The notes below the pieces were generated by a model. The model did not search any database and was not told the origin of the DNA. It saw only the letters and a program-made list of their open reading frames with translations. A DNA stretch of 51,000 nucleotides. Source: Glandiceps talaboti. Its lineage: Eukaryota > Hemichordata > Enteropneusta > Spengelidae. Below, piece after piece: positions 25,560 to 41,692 of this stretch. A program made the position numbers and the translations under genes. Within the stretch, counting starts at the first letter, position 1, and each line of letters begins with the position of its first letter. The stretch is from contig NC_135561.1 in assembly GCF_964340395.1 (NCBI RefSeq), positions 11,356,961 to 11,407,960 on the forward strand, given 5' to 3'.

Positions 25560-28080
25560 GGTACTACAAAATTGAAAACACCACAGTCTTTTGTTACCAA
25601 GGCCCAGCCTGTAAGTACATATCCAACCATTTCTATTACGCTGAGTTGGTATGGTGCCGACGTGGTTCTAAGTACTAAGATTTAGGACATAATTCTGTAC
25701 ACTGATAAGAGCTGAAGTGGAGTTTCTCAGTTATAGACGATGACACTTGTATAAATGGATGTTGACATCTTCGGTTCTTACAGTCATTGTACTTGACGTA
25801 CAACTATGCATAATTTGATGTAGACTGTCGACAGTTGTTTGTGCTATCCTATTTTTTGAAGAATAATAAATAGTACAATCATTTGGATCGATTTATATAT
25901 TTTCATTTTTATTTCATCGCTATCTAATTGTTGCGTCGCTAAAAGCGCACCTTCGCATCGACTGTAAAGTTTAGTTTTGGCGAACGATCAGAGAGGTCGA
26001 ATTTAAATCTACACAAATTATCTAACTGCCATTTTGTTTCTGAATGGCCAAACGTCCTTGAGAAAGATTCTAATCATGGTTGTGGTTCAGTAATCCCCAA
26101 ATGTATTACTAGGGACCTGGTAGGATAGAGGTTGACGTGTGAAGGATATCATCCTATGCACTCAAAGAGGATGCAATTATGATCACAAGCAACGGCTTCG
26201 CAATGAATTGCATAGTATCTAGAGGTTGGGGATATATAATGACAATTGTGCCGTTATAGGCATGTGCCAGTGGTACTTGTGTACACAGCGCTTTGATTGG
26301 GAAAATGGGAACGTTCTGTATGCATAATCATTTATAGTAAAACAACATAAGAACAATTTTATAAGATTTTGATCTCACCGGTACCGCTCAGCTGCTGTCC
26401 GAGAAACTATATATTTTCACGACTCCACATTCACTATTATGTATCAGGCTTTAAAATAGTTTTATTCATTACAACTGAAAGCCGTAAATTCAAGTCTAAT
26501 CAGGTTCAGGTGCGAGATTGTCTTCAAGGTAGAAATAATAACAATCTCATCGTATTTATGCTGTAGTTAATATATACTGAACGACGACGATAAGTAATTA
26601 TTATTGTATGCCTCATAAAATTGTAGGAACATTTACACGACCGGAATTTTATTTTACAGGCAGCTACATAAATCTTCACGTGAGCACACAAACTGGTCTC
26701 AAGTTGTCCTGAAAACACTGTCATTTTAATAACTATTGTAAAAGGTTATTTTCGTATTAGTTGTAGTTTACCTAGCTTAGAACTAGTCCTTCGAACAGTA
26801 TACAAAAAATGGCTGCTGTCCAGTTTAAAATTTTCTGTTTACTTAATTGATTTATTCAATTTTACACAAAATTGTTAACATTATTTTGTAAATAACGAAT
26901 ATTTTTGTGATTTTGGTCTAAAGATTAGTAAGGAGAAGTCAAAAGTTGCTGAAAACCTAGAATTTTTGTTGGAATAATTTGGGAGGGAAACTTTAAATTG
27001 GTAATTAAGGTGTTAATTTACCGGTTAGCACTAGAATATTAATCATGTTTCGAGCATCTCAGAACTAATGATGTAAATGCGCGTTGACGTCATGATCATG
27101 TGTAGAACAACGGGTGTATAAATCCCATATATTTGTTCGAGTGTGTTCAAATTTATCCACACTTGTTTTAGACTGTACGTTTAGTATCATTCATGACTCC
27201 GTGGGAATTCTCATGTCAGTATAAAATGTACACAAACTATAGTTGTCAGACCTTGACTGAGAACATGTTCACCGCCATTCCTGCATGACCTATATAATTA
27301 GATAAGTAGTTCGACCATGTACCATGGAATTCGTTCATCAAATATTAGCATTTGACATCCATAAACCGTCGTTGCTTTAATTGCACAATTTGTAGCAAAG
27401 TTTTGACATTTATTCAACAAGTTGATTTACAACATTTAATTAAAGTTGCATGGGTGACCTGAGAAGTTGACACATGATGTCATTAGAAAATTCTTGTATT
27501 TGATTAGTGAATTGTACGGTTGACCGGTCGGCCCGGGTTCCGAACCTTTCATCGAATTGAAAAGTTCATGTGAGGATGCTTCGTATAAATCAAATCGCCT
27601 TGAGCATTAAGATAAAATTACGAAGGGAAAAAAAGTATCTGGAAATAATTGTTGTTTTCTTTCACATCTTGTGCGCTTAGCCGTGACAGATTGCGTCCAT
27701 CCCTTGGACGGTCGTTAGCCAAAAAACACCCTTTACCCATTTTGGCATTTTCTCATAATAAAAACAGGATCACTGTCGTGTATAAATTGCAGGCTATACA
27801 ACATCAATGCAATAGAACAAGTCATCATATATATTTTTTAATTTGACTATTGTTGCTTTTGTTTTGGTGGAAGAACAATTGAAAATATTGGTGTAATGAA
27901 GCACTGTAGTTGTATTTGGTACAGACAGAAAGTTACAATGTGACAACATACAGACATGGTATGTTAAGGGAATATTTTCTTTCAAATAATACCAAAATAT
28001 TTCTAGTATCAACGTTTTCATGGCTGATGACCTTGATTGATTACCACTTTAATGAAACACTGTTGCGGGTATACTAACAC
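25560..28080. other. Unassigned intergenic stretch apart from one SINE
   Basis: No coding exon is recognised. A SINE copy sits at 26028-26340 and a TGACGTCA at 27085-27092. AT-rich with short ORFs only. Confidence 0.35.
26028..26340 (+). mobile_element. tRNA-derived SINE lacking its 5' head
   Basis: It begins at the CTGCCATTT/TTTCTGAATGGC block and matches the SINE at 1331 through ACGTCCTTGAGAAAG, GGGACCTGGTAGGATAGAGG, ATCCTATGCACT, TGACAATTGTGCCGTTATAG and GTGCCAGTGGTA. It carries a roughly 40-bp insertion relative to the first copy and has a degraded 3' tail. The tRNA-like head is missing. Confidence 0.72.
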
Positions 28081-28095
28081 AACTACTACAGAGTT

Positions 28096-28149
28096 ATCAA
28101 CAGACTATCAACAGACTATCAACAGACTATCAACAGACTATCAACAAAC
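28096..28149. repeat. 11-bp tandem repeat ATCAACAGACT
   Basis: Four perfect units and one imperfect unit. Confidence 0.95.
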
Positions 28150-29090
28150 AGTATTTTCAAAAGAAAAAAAATCAATGGTTGTTGAGCAGATTATAATTTA
28201 GACACAACAATAATTTTGGTTGTAATAGAAGGCTTGGACGCAATGTGTCACGGACAGTAAACTTTACCATGAACTCACATCTGCATGCAACATATGACTG
28301 GTTAGCGTGACGGTCAATTGACTCTGAAGATATCATCAAATATAATGGTTGACCAAAACAGCCATTCCGGCTGATGACCTACTTACTATCGAATTATAGT
28401 CCTGTACTGACTGTATATATGTCTCAATAAATCTTTATACTTCTGTTATTCTGCATGAAAATGGATGTATTGATGGGTCGATTTACTTTTGAATTACTGA
28501 TATGTAGGAAATTGAAAGTTCAACTTCCTGCATTTAATTGTTACATTTTAATTCATTTAAGGGTGGGATAACATTAATATGAAGGTTTTCCTCACAAAGA
28601 AAATGTAACAATGTTTGTACATGGTAAGATTTCTATTGTCACATCAGATCTAGCCAATAAAATATAGTAGCATTAGTAAGATTTCTGTCGAACCAGACTA
28701 ACTGGAGTTTTGTGTCCTCGTTAATGCTGAACTTTTGAAAAGCAGTACTTATTAATCTAGATACCGAAGACAACTTGTCAAAAAAGTAGCAAGGCTCTCT
28801 GATAAAACTAAAACAATACATAAAGTTGTGAGCTGCGTAAAGCAATCATATCAATTTTAATAACCTAAAGACGAATATTCATACCTGAAAACAAACTAAT
28901 GATGGTTCGAGGACGATTTAATTAATTTCGTTATAATACTACGTAGGTAGAGTACGGATCTAGATCATCGTTCCCGTATTAGTAAATACTATTTAGTATT
29001 TATGAATATTACAATGATTTATAGGATTATTACTTTCATATATATTTCACTTATCTACCTACACATTGTATTTACATGGGGATAGATACA
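28150..29090. other. Unassigned AT-rich intergenic stretch
   Basis: No exon, RNA gene or repeat is recognised. Confidence 0.3.
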
Positions 29091-29095
29091 TATAT

Positions 29096-29351
29096 GCATG
29101 CATGCATACATACATACATACATACATACATACATACATACATACATACATACATACATACATACATACATACATACACACATACATACATACACACACA
29201 CACATACACATACATACATACATACATACATACATACATACATACATACATACATACATACATACATACATACATACATACATACATACATACATACATA
29301 CATACATACATACATACATACATACATACATACATACATACATACATACAT
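29096..29351. repeat. (CATA)n array of about 250 bp
   Basis: Near-perfect CATA tetranucleotide run with a short CACA break at 29177-29210. Opposite strand orientation to the other TGTA arrays of the window. Confidence 0.96.
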
Positions 29352-29639
29352 TTGATAACGTATTCGTATATGTAGATGTAAACACATTAATTGTGTATGG
29401 TTTTCTTCCAATTTATGAACGTAATAGATTAGATGTCTGTCCACCGGGTAATTTTGTACTCACATCAATTGACGATGGAAACAAATTACTTGTTAATCCA
29501 AGATATTAGAGTTACTCATCATGCACATAATGATATACTTTCTGTAGCTATTTAAAGTGAAAGCTTTCTACCTATCCCTGATTATCAAGATTCATATGAG
29601 TTGGACATGACAAAATGGTTAGAAATACAAATATACACA

Positions 29640-30004
29640 AAAATACACACACACACTCTGACATACCTACACAGGCAGACAGGGCGATAGACAGACAGAC
29701 GTATACACATACATGTATATGTACAATGACATACACATACACATACACACAGTACACTTATGCACCTAGCTTCGCAAACTCACCCACGATCTGACAGAAA
29801 AAGAGACATTTTCATTCTTTCATTCATTCATTCATTCATTCATTCATTCATTCATTCACACACACACACACGCATGCACGCACGCACGCACACACACACA
29901 CACACACACACATGCAGACAGACAGGCAGGCAGGCAAGCAAGCATACATGCTGCATGGATGTATGCGAGCGGGCGGGTGGGCGGGCGTACGGACGGACAT
30001 ATAT

Positions 30005-30062
<58 letters not shown>

Positions 30063-30090
30063 CGAACAGACCGAACAGACAGACATACCG
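29640..30090. repeat. Cluster of short arrays: CA, ATTC, CACG, GGCA, GACA
   Basis: (ATTC)n at 29815-29857, (CA)/(CACG) at 29858-29912, CAGG/CAAG units at 29920-29945, then (ACAG)n at 30004-30062. No coding content is inferred. Confidence 0.92.
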
Positions 30091-30099
30091 ACCGGTTTT

Positions 30100-32340
30100 T
30101 AAAAAATCAAACTAGAACACGGGAATCTTGATCCAAATAATCGGCTGTGTATGGATGATGATGAAGGGGAATGTCCATTTCACTGTAACATAACGTCAAC
30201 ACGAATTGAACGAAATGTGATTTCCCTAGGGAGACTTGCAATGCAATCTAATTACTCTCCCTGTTGGCAAGGTTAAGTAACACAGACAAACGGTTGATTT
30301 CTAGCACTGCTTCTAATAGTGTAGAGATAGATTTTTTTTTACCACGGAATCAGCTGTGAATGATACTATCAAAATTACCTCACACCACCAAATCAAATTG
30401 ACACCTGATACAAGTAATATCACCTCCAGAAATTTAACGACTTCAAACGTTTTCGGCGACACTTTTGTCAATATAGTTTTTTCTTATTTAGCTTTGCTCG
30501 CGATCGAGAGCAGTGATGACAGTATCGTGACTATAGCAACGTTTGTAGGTTGATCCTTTTGATACAGGATCAAGGCCATGAATGATTACCGTAGTTTTCA
30601 AGCATTTAGGATTATTGAATTGGTGTATTTTATCCGCTCGGCATATTCATGTTTGAGATCCACGGGCAATACAACCTTCTGAATACGTGATGGAAGTTCA
30701 ACTTCAAAGAAATACACTCCATACCGTGGCAAAGTACATGGTCAAACTCATATTTTTTTAAAAGCCCAGCGCAGTACTAGTGCGAGACAAGTCGAAGATA
30801 TATTGGTACTTTCAAAATGTGCCAATAATAATCTTAAGTTCAATGTCAAAGACGACCGTAAAATTGAATCAATTAATATGAGGAGGAGTCCTTTTAAATG
30901 TAAACATCATTAAAGTGTTTTAATTATTAATTCATCTTGCGATGGGGCAGACGCTGAGGGCGCTATTCAAGAGACCATTAAAAATCTGTCGTCGCCATGA
31001 TTAACGAAGGTATGGGTTCACTGTTTAATCTAATGCTATATAAGTCGCGTAGGAATTGTAATTTTGCAGCATATCATAAAAGTTCACATCGATACATGCC
31101 CGAAGGCCATGTATCGAGCGTAAAACATGGATGTTTGCACATATTTCTGTAATAACATTGCGTTTATATGATTGCGAGCAAGGTGGCCATGACGGCAAAT
31201 AGACAAACTTTAGGATAACACAAGGGTCACATGTGGGTCAAGCAGTCAGGAACTTCAAGAATCTTTCAATACGTTGGCAAGTGTTACAGGCAGCTAAGAG
31301 GGATCTTGGATGTGGAATTTCACGCCGTAATTGAGAGTTGTCATGTAACAGAATACCTCATTTTTCAGATTGTTGTGAAAAACAACACTAGCATGTCGTG
31401 GCCGTCCACGAATAAAGACACCACAAGGGATAATGGAATTCTGTTACCATCACACTCTAACGCAGTGTATCACTCTGCTATGCCAAATATGCCGACTATC
31501 GTTTGCATAATTAGTCTTGATGACGTCAAAAACGTCCTTCTGACGTCACCACGCATGGTTGCCAACCAGGGAGAGACTCAATAAAACTGATTCGGTGCCC
31601 GTCAGTGCAAATACAATACAGTTGGTCAACTTTTCTGGGCTAAAGTAGCGCAAAGTTCAAACGATTTGTTGTAACACATGTGTTGGCTGGGGTGTGATTT
31701 GTGATATAAATCACATTCACGGATCGCAAACCAAGGGAAATATGGCTAACAACTATAATGGCGATAGCAGGCTCGTTTCGAGGTATACTGTGATAAATAG
31801 CCTGGATGATGCACTTTAAAATTCACGTTCGACAGGAATGTACGTTTAACGATTACGATCGTGTAATGACTGGATGCATGATATGTTTTTCTGTTAATGT
31901 CGACAAAAATTGAAATTCGATACACATAACAAGAATAGTCAGTCGTATTATCAGTGTCAAGTACCATAACAAAACAAAGCACTTGCGTCATGTCATTTTT
32001 TAAAAAATAAATAAACAACTACAAATATAAATTTCAATATTTACAGAATATTTTAATTGACAAATAAACTTTTAAAAATATTTGGAAGTTATCATTTACA
32101 AAGTCACATAACCAAATAACTACATGACTTAACTATAACAGATATATAAAATAGTCACTTAATTGTAGTCAAAGGCCATAGACCCAAAATTACAATTACA
32201 AACTTACATAACCAAAAAAATATGCTAGAGTTCCATTAAAGTATTTGCTTCTGACTTGATTTTTAAAGCGTGGTAAATATGTATCAATACATAACAGATA
32301 TGTAAAGGACCATGGCATATTAGTGGTAACCATGGGCCAT
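30100..32340. other. Unassigned intergenic stretch
   Basis: No recognised exon. A GCTGAGGGCGCTATTC motif is at about 30953. An open frame of 117 codons (31231-31584) holds two TGACGTCA sites and one internal splice-acceptor-like site (TTTTTCAG at about 31369), but no family is recognised. Confidence 0.35.
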
Positions 32341-32349
32341 TTGAACCAC

Positions 32350-34700
<2,351 letters not shown>

Positions 34701-34718
34701 TGGCATGCGTAGTGCACG

Positions 34719-34930
34719 TGGTGGTGGTGGTGGTGGTGGTGGTGGTAATAATACTAATGTTGTATTCTTGTGCTTGAGGTAGAGTCGGTGATGTTGGTGG
34801 TGGTGGTGGTGGTTATGGTTGTGGTGACAGTTGTTAATCCTCGACAATCACCAGACTTCTTTTTTGACAGTTACGACACGTACTGACAGTACGCAATTTT
34901 CTGTCCATCCATCCATCCATCCATCCACCC
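34719..34930. repeat. (GGT)n runs and (CATC)n
   Basis: (GGT)9 at 34719-34746, a second GGT run at 34795-34813 and (ATCC)n at 34904-34926. Confidence 0.92.
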
Positions 34931-34939
34931 CATGCCCCT

Positions 34940-36660
34940 ACCCCCGCCATGGAAAAATCGCCTGCTTCCCGAGTGATGCATGGTCTTGATGAAATGTTGC
35001 AGTGACAGTATTGAGTCTGTGTTGATAGAAAGAGTGCCTTCGTATCGCATACACTATAACGCTTGAAATATCGAGATTATATTTTGATTCAGGCGATTTG
35101 TAATTTTGTACACATTATAGAAACATAAGCTTCGATGTATACATGTAATCCCCCAACATTCCGCGGACCTATGCTATTGTATTTGTTAATAACTGACACA
35201 TCTATTAATAAACCACACGCTGAAAACTCAATGTAGTTCACTTCATGGCACACAGCTGGTTACATAGCACACTGAATACTCGCGTCTATAAATATAAAGA
35301 ACACTATATACGCCCTGTCACAGCTAAGGAACCACTCTACATAATTAATCTGCCAAGGAGTCCATATTTTTCATCCAACAAAACAAATATTCGCGTTCTC
35401 ATATTAAGACTATATATTATATTTGTATAAATATTTAAAAAAAAAATCAAGTTGCGCTGAAAGCCTCGAGTATTTGCGACTGTTCGCTATCTTTTAATTT
35501 TTGGTTAAAAAATGCTCAAAATATTGCAATCTTTGTATTAGCTTGATTGACTGTCATATCAGACTTGTAATAAAATCACGTATGTTAACCACTGTCGTCA
35601 AAAATGATTTCTCCCGCGCTCATAGCATTTCAGTACTGTGAATGTTTTGCGATTTCGAAAATCTGATACGTGTCTAAAATTAGGTTTTAACAATGACTAT
35701 GTGGAACAATATCAATGACGTCATCGTGGACCGCGGCGACAAATCATGTGTCACGTGTTTCGGAAAGTTAAACAATAACAGTGGGATGCCAAATATAACA
35801 TACCAAACCACGCCAAACGTAGGCTAAGGGTTTAAATAACACAAACTCATTAATCGTATTCTTTGACGCAGTCCACAGTTGGTTACAATGCAGACCTCAA
35901 ACAGTGAAAATTAATAACAAGTAAAATATTTGTACGAATTGACCCAAAGATTAAATAACATTTCGTAAGATGCCAGTGTAACAACATGAAATTGTCTTAA
36001 AGTGCCGAGCACGACCGAGAAATGGCTGAGCAATATGAGAGCGCCTTCTTTACTTTGTCGGCACTCGTCTACAGCAGGATAGCCAGACACAATTTAATTC
36101 CCCGGGTATATCGCCATACATTGTTGCAGAACCTGATCTCACCTCGCGCTGTGATTTTGTTCTATTTAAAACACTTCAAGGAGCGACTCAATTGGTCTCT
36201 ATTAGCCCTAGCTATGTCAACTCCCTAGCTGTTTGATTAATGTCAAGGTTAAGTCAACTATCATTTAAAAAAGCCTTGTCTAAAAATAGATGTTTCATCA
36301 GTTTCGATTTTCCAGGTGCTAAGGCAACATGTTTGATTAATGAGACGAAATGGGCCAATAAAACCACTGGATTAAACGGTTACAATATGCATTCATTTTA
36401 GCATGACCCCGGAATGACCTTTGAGATGGAGTGAACAATTTAACAGACTAGAAAATATCACATTCCTGTTTGCATGCAGTGCGAGACAGTTTCAGCTTGT
36501 ATATGTCGATGGGAGTTTCTTCTGGTTCGTTTCCTTCACCTCATACGTATCTCCGTTCATCCGTTGTAAAATACGTACACTTACTTAGTCTGTTTAGTTA
36601 CTCCACGGATTTTCTTTAATATGATATTCTTCCACTGGTTGTTTCTTTACTTGTTTACAT
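34940..36660. other. Unassigned intergenic stretch
   Basis: It contains TGACGTCA (35716-35723) and a CACGTG (about 35753). An ATG in good context at 36022 opens a 68-codon frame with a possible donor after CCCCGG, but it has no family resemblance. Confidence 0.3.
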
Positions 36661-36680
36661 CTTCCCCACCCCAGTTCCTA

Positions 36681-36895
36681 TGTATGTATGTATGTATGTA
36701 TGTATGTATGTATGTATGTATGTATGTATGTATGTATGTATGTATGTATGTATGTATGTATGTATGTATGTATGTATGTATGTATGTATGTATGTATGTA
36801 CATTTGTATGTATGTATGTATGTATGTATGTATGTATGTATGTACATTTGTATGTATGTATGTATGTATGTATGTATGTATGTATGTATGTATGT
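36681..36895. repeat. (TATG)n array with two identical interruptions
   Basis: About 215 bp of TATG. The interruption TGTACATTTGTATG occurs at about 36796 and again at about 36840, 44 bp apart, showing internal duplication of a 44-bp block. Confidence 0.95.
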
Positions 36896-37039
36896 GTGCA
36901 TACTAAAGTGATGACGTTGCTGGCGGACTATAGATTGTGGTCTAAAAGATGAATTTCAAAACAAAAACCACGACTAAATCAAGGGATAAATTCAATAATT
37001 AGAGGCAGAATATTTCCCTGGATTGTATCTATCTACTAT

Positions 37040-37053
37040 ATGTGTGTATGTGT

Positions 37054-37085
<32 letters not shown>
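37040..37085. repeat. (GT)n microsatellite
   Basis: GT-rich tract of about 45 bp with two early interruptions. Confidence 0.93.
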
Positions 37086-37242
37086 AGTTGTAGGTGCTAA
37101 TTATAATTACGTGTTACTCTGAGGCACATGAGGGAAGGTATAATATATTCTGAAAATAATACATAATAGTTACAAGTTATTGTTAAAGTTTATGACTTAC
37201 CCTGAAAAACGTGATTAAATGTTTAAAAGTTACTCATATATG

Positions 37243-37440
37243 GATAGAATAGCTATAGATCACCAGATTATGGCAGATAGAATAGTTTCAAGTGAATCTG
37301 AAACACGTCATAGAATAGTTACAAATGACTCTGAAATACCAGATAGAATGGTTACGAGTGACTCTGAAGCACGTGATGGAATAGTTTCAAGTGACTCTGA
37401 AAATAGAATAGCCACAAATTGCTCCGAATCACGTGATAGA
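37243..37440 (+). repeat. 33-bp in-frame minisatellite, six units
   Basis: Units of 33 bp (the fifth of 27 bp) encode repeats like DRIVSSDSETR inside an open frame at 37219-37464. The whole frame stays open although units differ at many third and some first positions. It may be a coding repeat or a lucky non-coding array; no flanking exon structure is seen. Confidence 0.6.
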
Positions 37441-37962
37441 AAGCAAAAAGATTGCACGCCATAAACGGATATTTAGTATGATAGGGGTTTTTGCAACACC
37501 TCTAATTTATGTAAAAGATGTCGTCACCAGGAAATTTAGTATTCCTGGTACGTTTCATATAATTCCAGGTACGCATTGTATTGAAGTTGCAGATTTATTC
37601 CTTTTGAAATCATTTTCGACAAAATTATCCGCCATAAATCAGTAAAAGTTTCTTGTACTCTAGGGGTTAAGAATGGCGCCACCACACTTCCTCGCTTCTA
37701 ATCAGTGCTTGTATCTGTCATCCTCGAATCAATCAAAAATATTTCCCCGCCGCGAAGGGATGTTCTCCACAAGAAGTTCCTCGATATCAAGATATATTGC
37801 ATAATACTCATACATACTTGTGAGAATAACATGTTGTTTGGTACGTGCGCAATGAAACAAATCGGGACACTGTCCATATATTATGCACCGATGCATTTTG
37901 GGGAGTGACCTATTTAGTACGCAAACATATTTGAGGAAAATTCTTGTGTTTTGTCACTTTTT

Positions 37963-38200
37963 GGTCACAAATCATCTTAATTTTAGATTAGAATCAAAGA
38001 AATAGTTATCGTTTATAAACTGATGCTAAAATTATCTTACTTTCCCGCTAAAATTATTGGAACGATATTTTTAAAAATTTGGTCACATAACTTAATTTTA
38101 GACAAGAATCTAAGAAATTGATATTATTTGTGAATTTCTGTAACTATTCGGTTTCAGAGGAATCGTATTTCAAAAAATTCTATCAAAATTGGTCACAACA
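37963..38200. repeat. Degenerate tandem duplication starting at TTGGTCACA
   Basis: GGTCACA followed by TTAATTTTAGA, AGAATC and AAGAAAT recurs at 37963 and 38081, and GGTCACAAC again at 38191 (spacing 118 and 110 bp). Confidence 0.6.
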
Positions 38201-38787
38201 TACCCATCGTCTAATGTTTGTCCTGATAAGTCTCCTGTCTTGTTTTTTTAAACTGTACACATAGATTTCACTCCATTCTGGTATGCTAGGATTGATGAAA
38301 AATGAAATTTAATAACTTCAGAATACCAATGATTTTTTTGTATTGTGAATAGCGTTTGACTGTCATCTAACGCAGAACTCATTATCGGACACATTCGCAC
38401 ATTTATTTACAATGTGTCTGGCACGGTAGCAATTTTTAGTTTACACATCAAATTATTGACGATTGTATCTTCGGTGTCAATAATGTACATTAATTAAGAC
38501 AACCTGTCACCAAATACAATACGTGCCACTTAATTAGCTAGAGAGTACTAAATCTCGACATCGACACGAACATACATATATGTTTGTCGGACATACATGT
38601 AGAGAGAAAGAGGCATCGTTTATCAACCATCCTTGCGGTACATTGTAAATAAAACATATGGAATGTGATGAACAACATACCACAGATATACATGTAGGTT
38701 ATGCTGAACCAATGTCCATGGCAGTAAGCTTATGAACCGTGTTTTAGAAAATGTATATGAAGTGAGTTCTTTTTTGTTTCATTGCAG

Positions 38788-38886
38788 ATTGGATGTTTAC
38801 GTCCATTTTGTAATACAAAGGATTGTCGCTGTTTCTTTTACAAATGCAACGAAGTAGGTTGTCACAACCTCGCTGCTAATATGTAG
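38788..38886 (+). CDS. Candidate terminal exon encoding a six-cysteine CXC-like motif
   Basis: A good acceptor (TTTTTTGTTTCATTGCAG, ending 38787) precedes 32 codons and a TAG (38884-38886). The peptide has Cys at positions 3, 8, 13, 15, 20 and 25 (spacing 4-4-1-4-4) and contains CNTKDCRC followed by KCNEVGCHN. CNTKxCxC is the run seen in the zinc-binding CXC domain of EZH-type proteins, and similar tails occur in Tesmin/TSO1 and transposon-derived proteins of invertebrates. A donor-like GGG|TAAGT-type site (GTAAGT at 38895) follows the stop, and an AATAAA is at 39338-39343. No upstream exon was identified, so it may be a decayed copy or part of a gene whose other exons lie elsewhere. Confidence 0.35.
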   Translation: MGCLRPFCNTKDCRCFFYKCNEVGCHNLAANM

Positions 38887-38899
38887 CAAATAGGGTAAG

Positions 38900-41500
38900 T
38901 CATTCTCTAGGTATTTATTATTTTCAAAAATGTAACAAAAGGGCATAATGTATGTTTACAAATTTTTTGTTTTTTTTCGCTGCATTTTGAAAGTTCAAGT
39001 TACCAGTACTTTTCTCAGTGAATTGGCGCATGCGTAACTATAATGGCAGCATTAATTGTAAGCTGGTATTTAGGCATGATAATAGATGAACGACTTGGTG
39101 AAGTCTAATAGTGTAGACGTACATATATAGTACAGTTAATTATCCTAGAAACCCTTATAATGCCTCCAACTGTACCACGGATGCCAGAAGACAATTTAAG
39201 GAATAATTCAGAAGATGTTTTATGCAGGCCTAGCCTATAAACTTAACCCAATTTGAGCCACTTTAGATAAAGATTAACGGTCATGTTTACGAGCTTTGAT
39301 ATAAAGTGTATTTTTTTAAAAAATTCATCAAAATGTTAATAAAATTAGAGTATTTTTTAATTTCATTTTTAAGAAATCTTACAACGTACAAAGATTGTTT
39401 TGAATTAGTAGTCTTACGGACGACAACCCATTATAGACAGTGTTATTTATTCATACATGAAAGTTCTCGTTTTAAATGAAGACATTATCTCTGCTATTAT
39501 TACACGTGTTCGTAATCCTACTTGGACTTTAAGTGTGACGCGTTAATGCACTGTTTACACTCTAAAAGCTGAAAAAACGACAAAATGATAAATCTCAACA
39601 ATTCACAAGTTTTAAAGTTTATCAACGACCTTCTAGTCCCCCATTAGCCTAGCATGACAAGTATACTGCCAAGAGAAAGACCACTTCCTTCCGTTTGAAT
39701 AAAATCGTATCTTTAGCTAAAGATATCAACGGATGATAGCTGGGCAAAGTAAAAAAAACATCTTCCATGAAAGTCATTTTGGCTTAATGAGCCGGATGCA
39801 CACGATAAAGGAAACAGCTCCCGTTTCAATGTGTCCTTAACATGGAAGACATTTTAACTAAAAGGTCTTTATTACATTAACTATGGCATCGGTTGTCTAG
39901 TTTGTTATCATACGGTTACTAAGTGAAAAAAAGTCGTCCGTCTTCTTATCTATTTTTTTCCTGTAATTATAAGGATTTGAAATTCTAAAAGCCAGTATAA
40001 ACGTTTATAACGAGCATCAACAGTGTTCCGAGACGAAGATAGCTGTTAGGCGGTACATAGGACATTCCATTTAATTCGCCATTTCCAACTACTTTCAATC
40101 ACAGCAAGATGTATTTATTTTGATAATTTCGTTTTCTACACCTTAGATTTGCATCACATTTATATAAATATCATGTATTAATCGTCATAATTATATCAGT
40201 TACAAGTAACCATGGCAAACTATCAAAATCAAACCATGCAAATAACGGTAGTCGTGTTATTTTTACCTGCTTTGACTATATTCTCAAGAGTTGAGTTGTT
40301 GGATTCATGGTAGCCTCGATTCCAGTCGTGTGGGTATTTTGCTCTCGCTTTGCCACTACCGTTTTGCATACGACATACTTATTGAATATAGATACGGTCA
40401 GAAAACAAGCACATATTTTTATTGGGCCTTTAATTCTTCCCGCTGTGACATGATGTCAATAACACATCACCACGTGTATGATGTAAACACGATTACCATA
40501 TTCAACGTCACTGCGGGAAACCACACTCTAAATTTAGCTTTGAATAGATGACGTCAAAGCAAAATGTCAGGCGTGGTATGGGAAAGCAAGAGCAAAATCT
40601 CAACATGGACGGATTGTAGGTAAGATTCAGGATTGGCTCTCAGGTACGGCCAAAGATCTGTCTTCGTCCAAGCGTACAGTTTTTGGCGCCAATATAGATG
40701 GCCATGTAAAAACAATTATATGGTTCGCACTATCCAACCATACCTAATTATTTTTCCTGTCCACCCTTAACTTCCTATGCAATTTTCTAGGTGAAAATTG
40801 TACAAAATTCAGAAAATTAGATAAAAAGACATCCAATGCAAATTGAATGACCTCAGCAAGTTATAAATTTAAAAAAGTTCGATATCACCCTTCCCCCGGG
40901 TTTATTTTTATGAAAGGTATGTAATCATTACCACATAATTTATCGTGTTGAATAACTTTTCCATGGGTCTATTGACAAGTCGTTGCTATGGCGACTGTGA
41001 CAAACATAATCAGACAAAATACAGTTTTTAATTTGGTAAATTTTGCACAATTAGATAAATAGCTTAATTCTACGTTTCGGTCTCCCGCAGTAAACTTTCC
41101 TCGGAATCTGAAATAAGACTACATCAGAATAAGCCTATGGTAAACAAAGACATGTTGTAAAGTCAGTGTAGACGGAAATAAAACAGAATGCGGGCAAAAA
41201 GTGAACAGATGGAAGCGAGCCAGAATCACAATAATGAAACCTCGCAATAATCGGAACGAAGTTTTAAAAAATGCGGTTGAACTAATCTAACAGATGGCGT
41301 AAACGAAATAAAATCAAAAACACGTTGTCTATTAAAATGGGCAGTTAAAAATACGAGTGGAATTGTGTGTACAGCCTACTATACAATAAATCGTTAACTG
41401 TAACCGTATACTTACCCTTTGCGAGCGTCGTCTGCCTGAGTTTTAATAAAACGACGTGTATGGGCAAGTTAAACATGGTTTGTGTGTAAACTAGATCTCT
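38900..41500. other. Unassigned AT-rich intergenic stretch
   Basis: TGACGTCA at 40549-40556 and an AATAAA at 39338. No further exon, RNA gene or clear repeat is seen. The 86-codon frame at 40291-40551 has no recognised motif. Confidence 0.3.
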
Positions 41501-41692
41501 AAGTCTAATAGTATGAACTGCATTGTTTAACCCGACACCTCTATCGTCTTCATGGCAAACATTGATCGTAACATGGGAACTAAAATGTCAAGAGTCTGCG
41601 TATCTTTACCATACGATACTCGTCACAACCGATCTGATATTGGCTAATACATTTAGCAGATGCTTTTTAACATTCTACGCACTCCAGCACCG

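Noticed and set aside
31231-31584. Plus-strand frame of 117 codons
   Set aside because: It reads somewhat protein-like, but no family, exon boundaries or codon signature is evident.
36022-36228. Frame with a good start context (GAGAAATGG)
   Set aside because: There is no homology I recognise and no partner exon; kept only as a remark.
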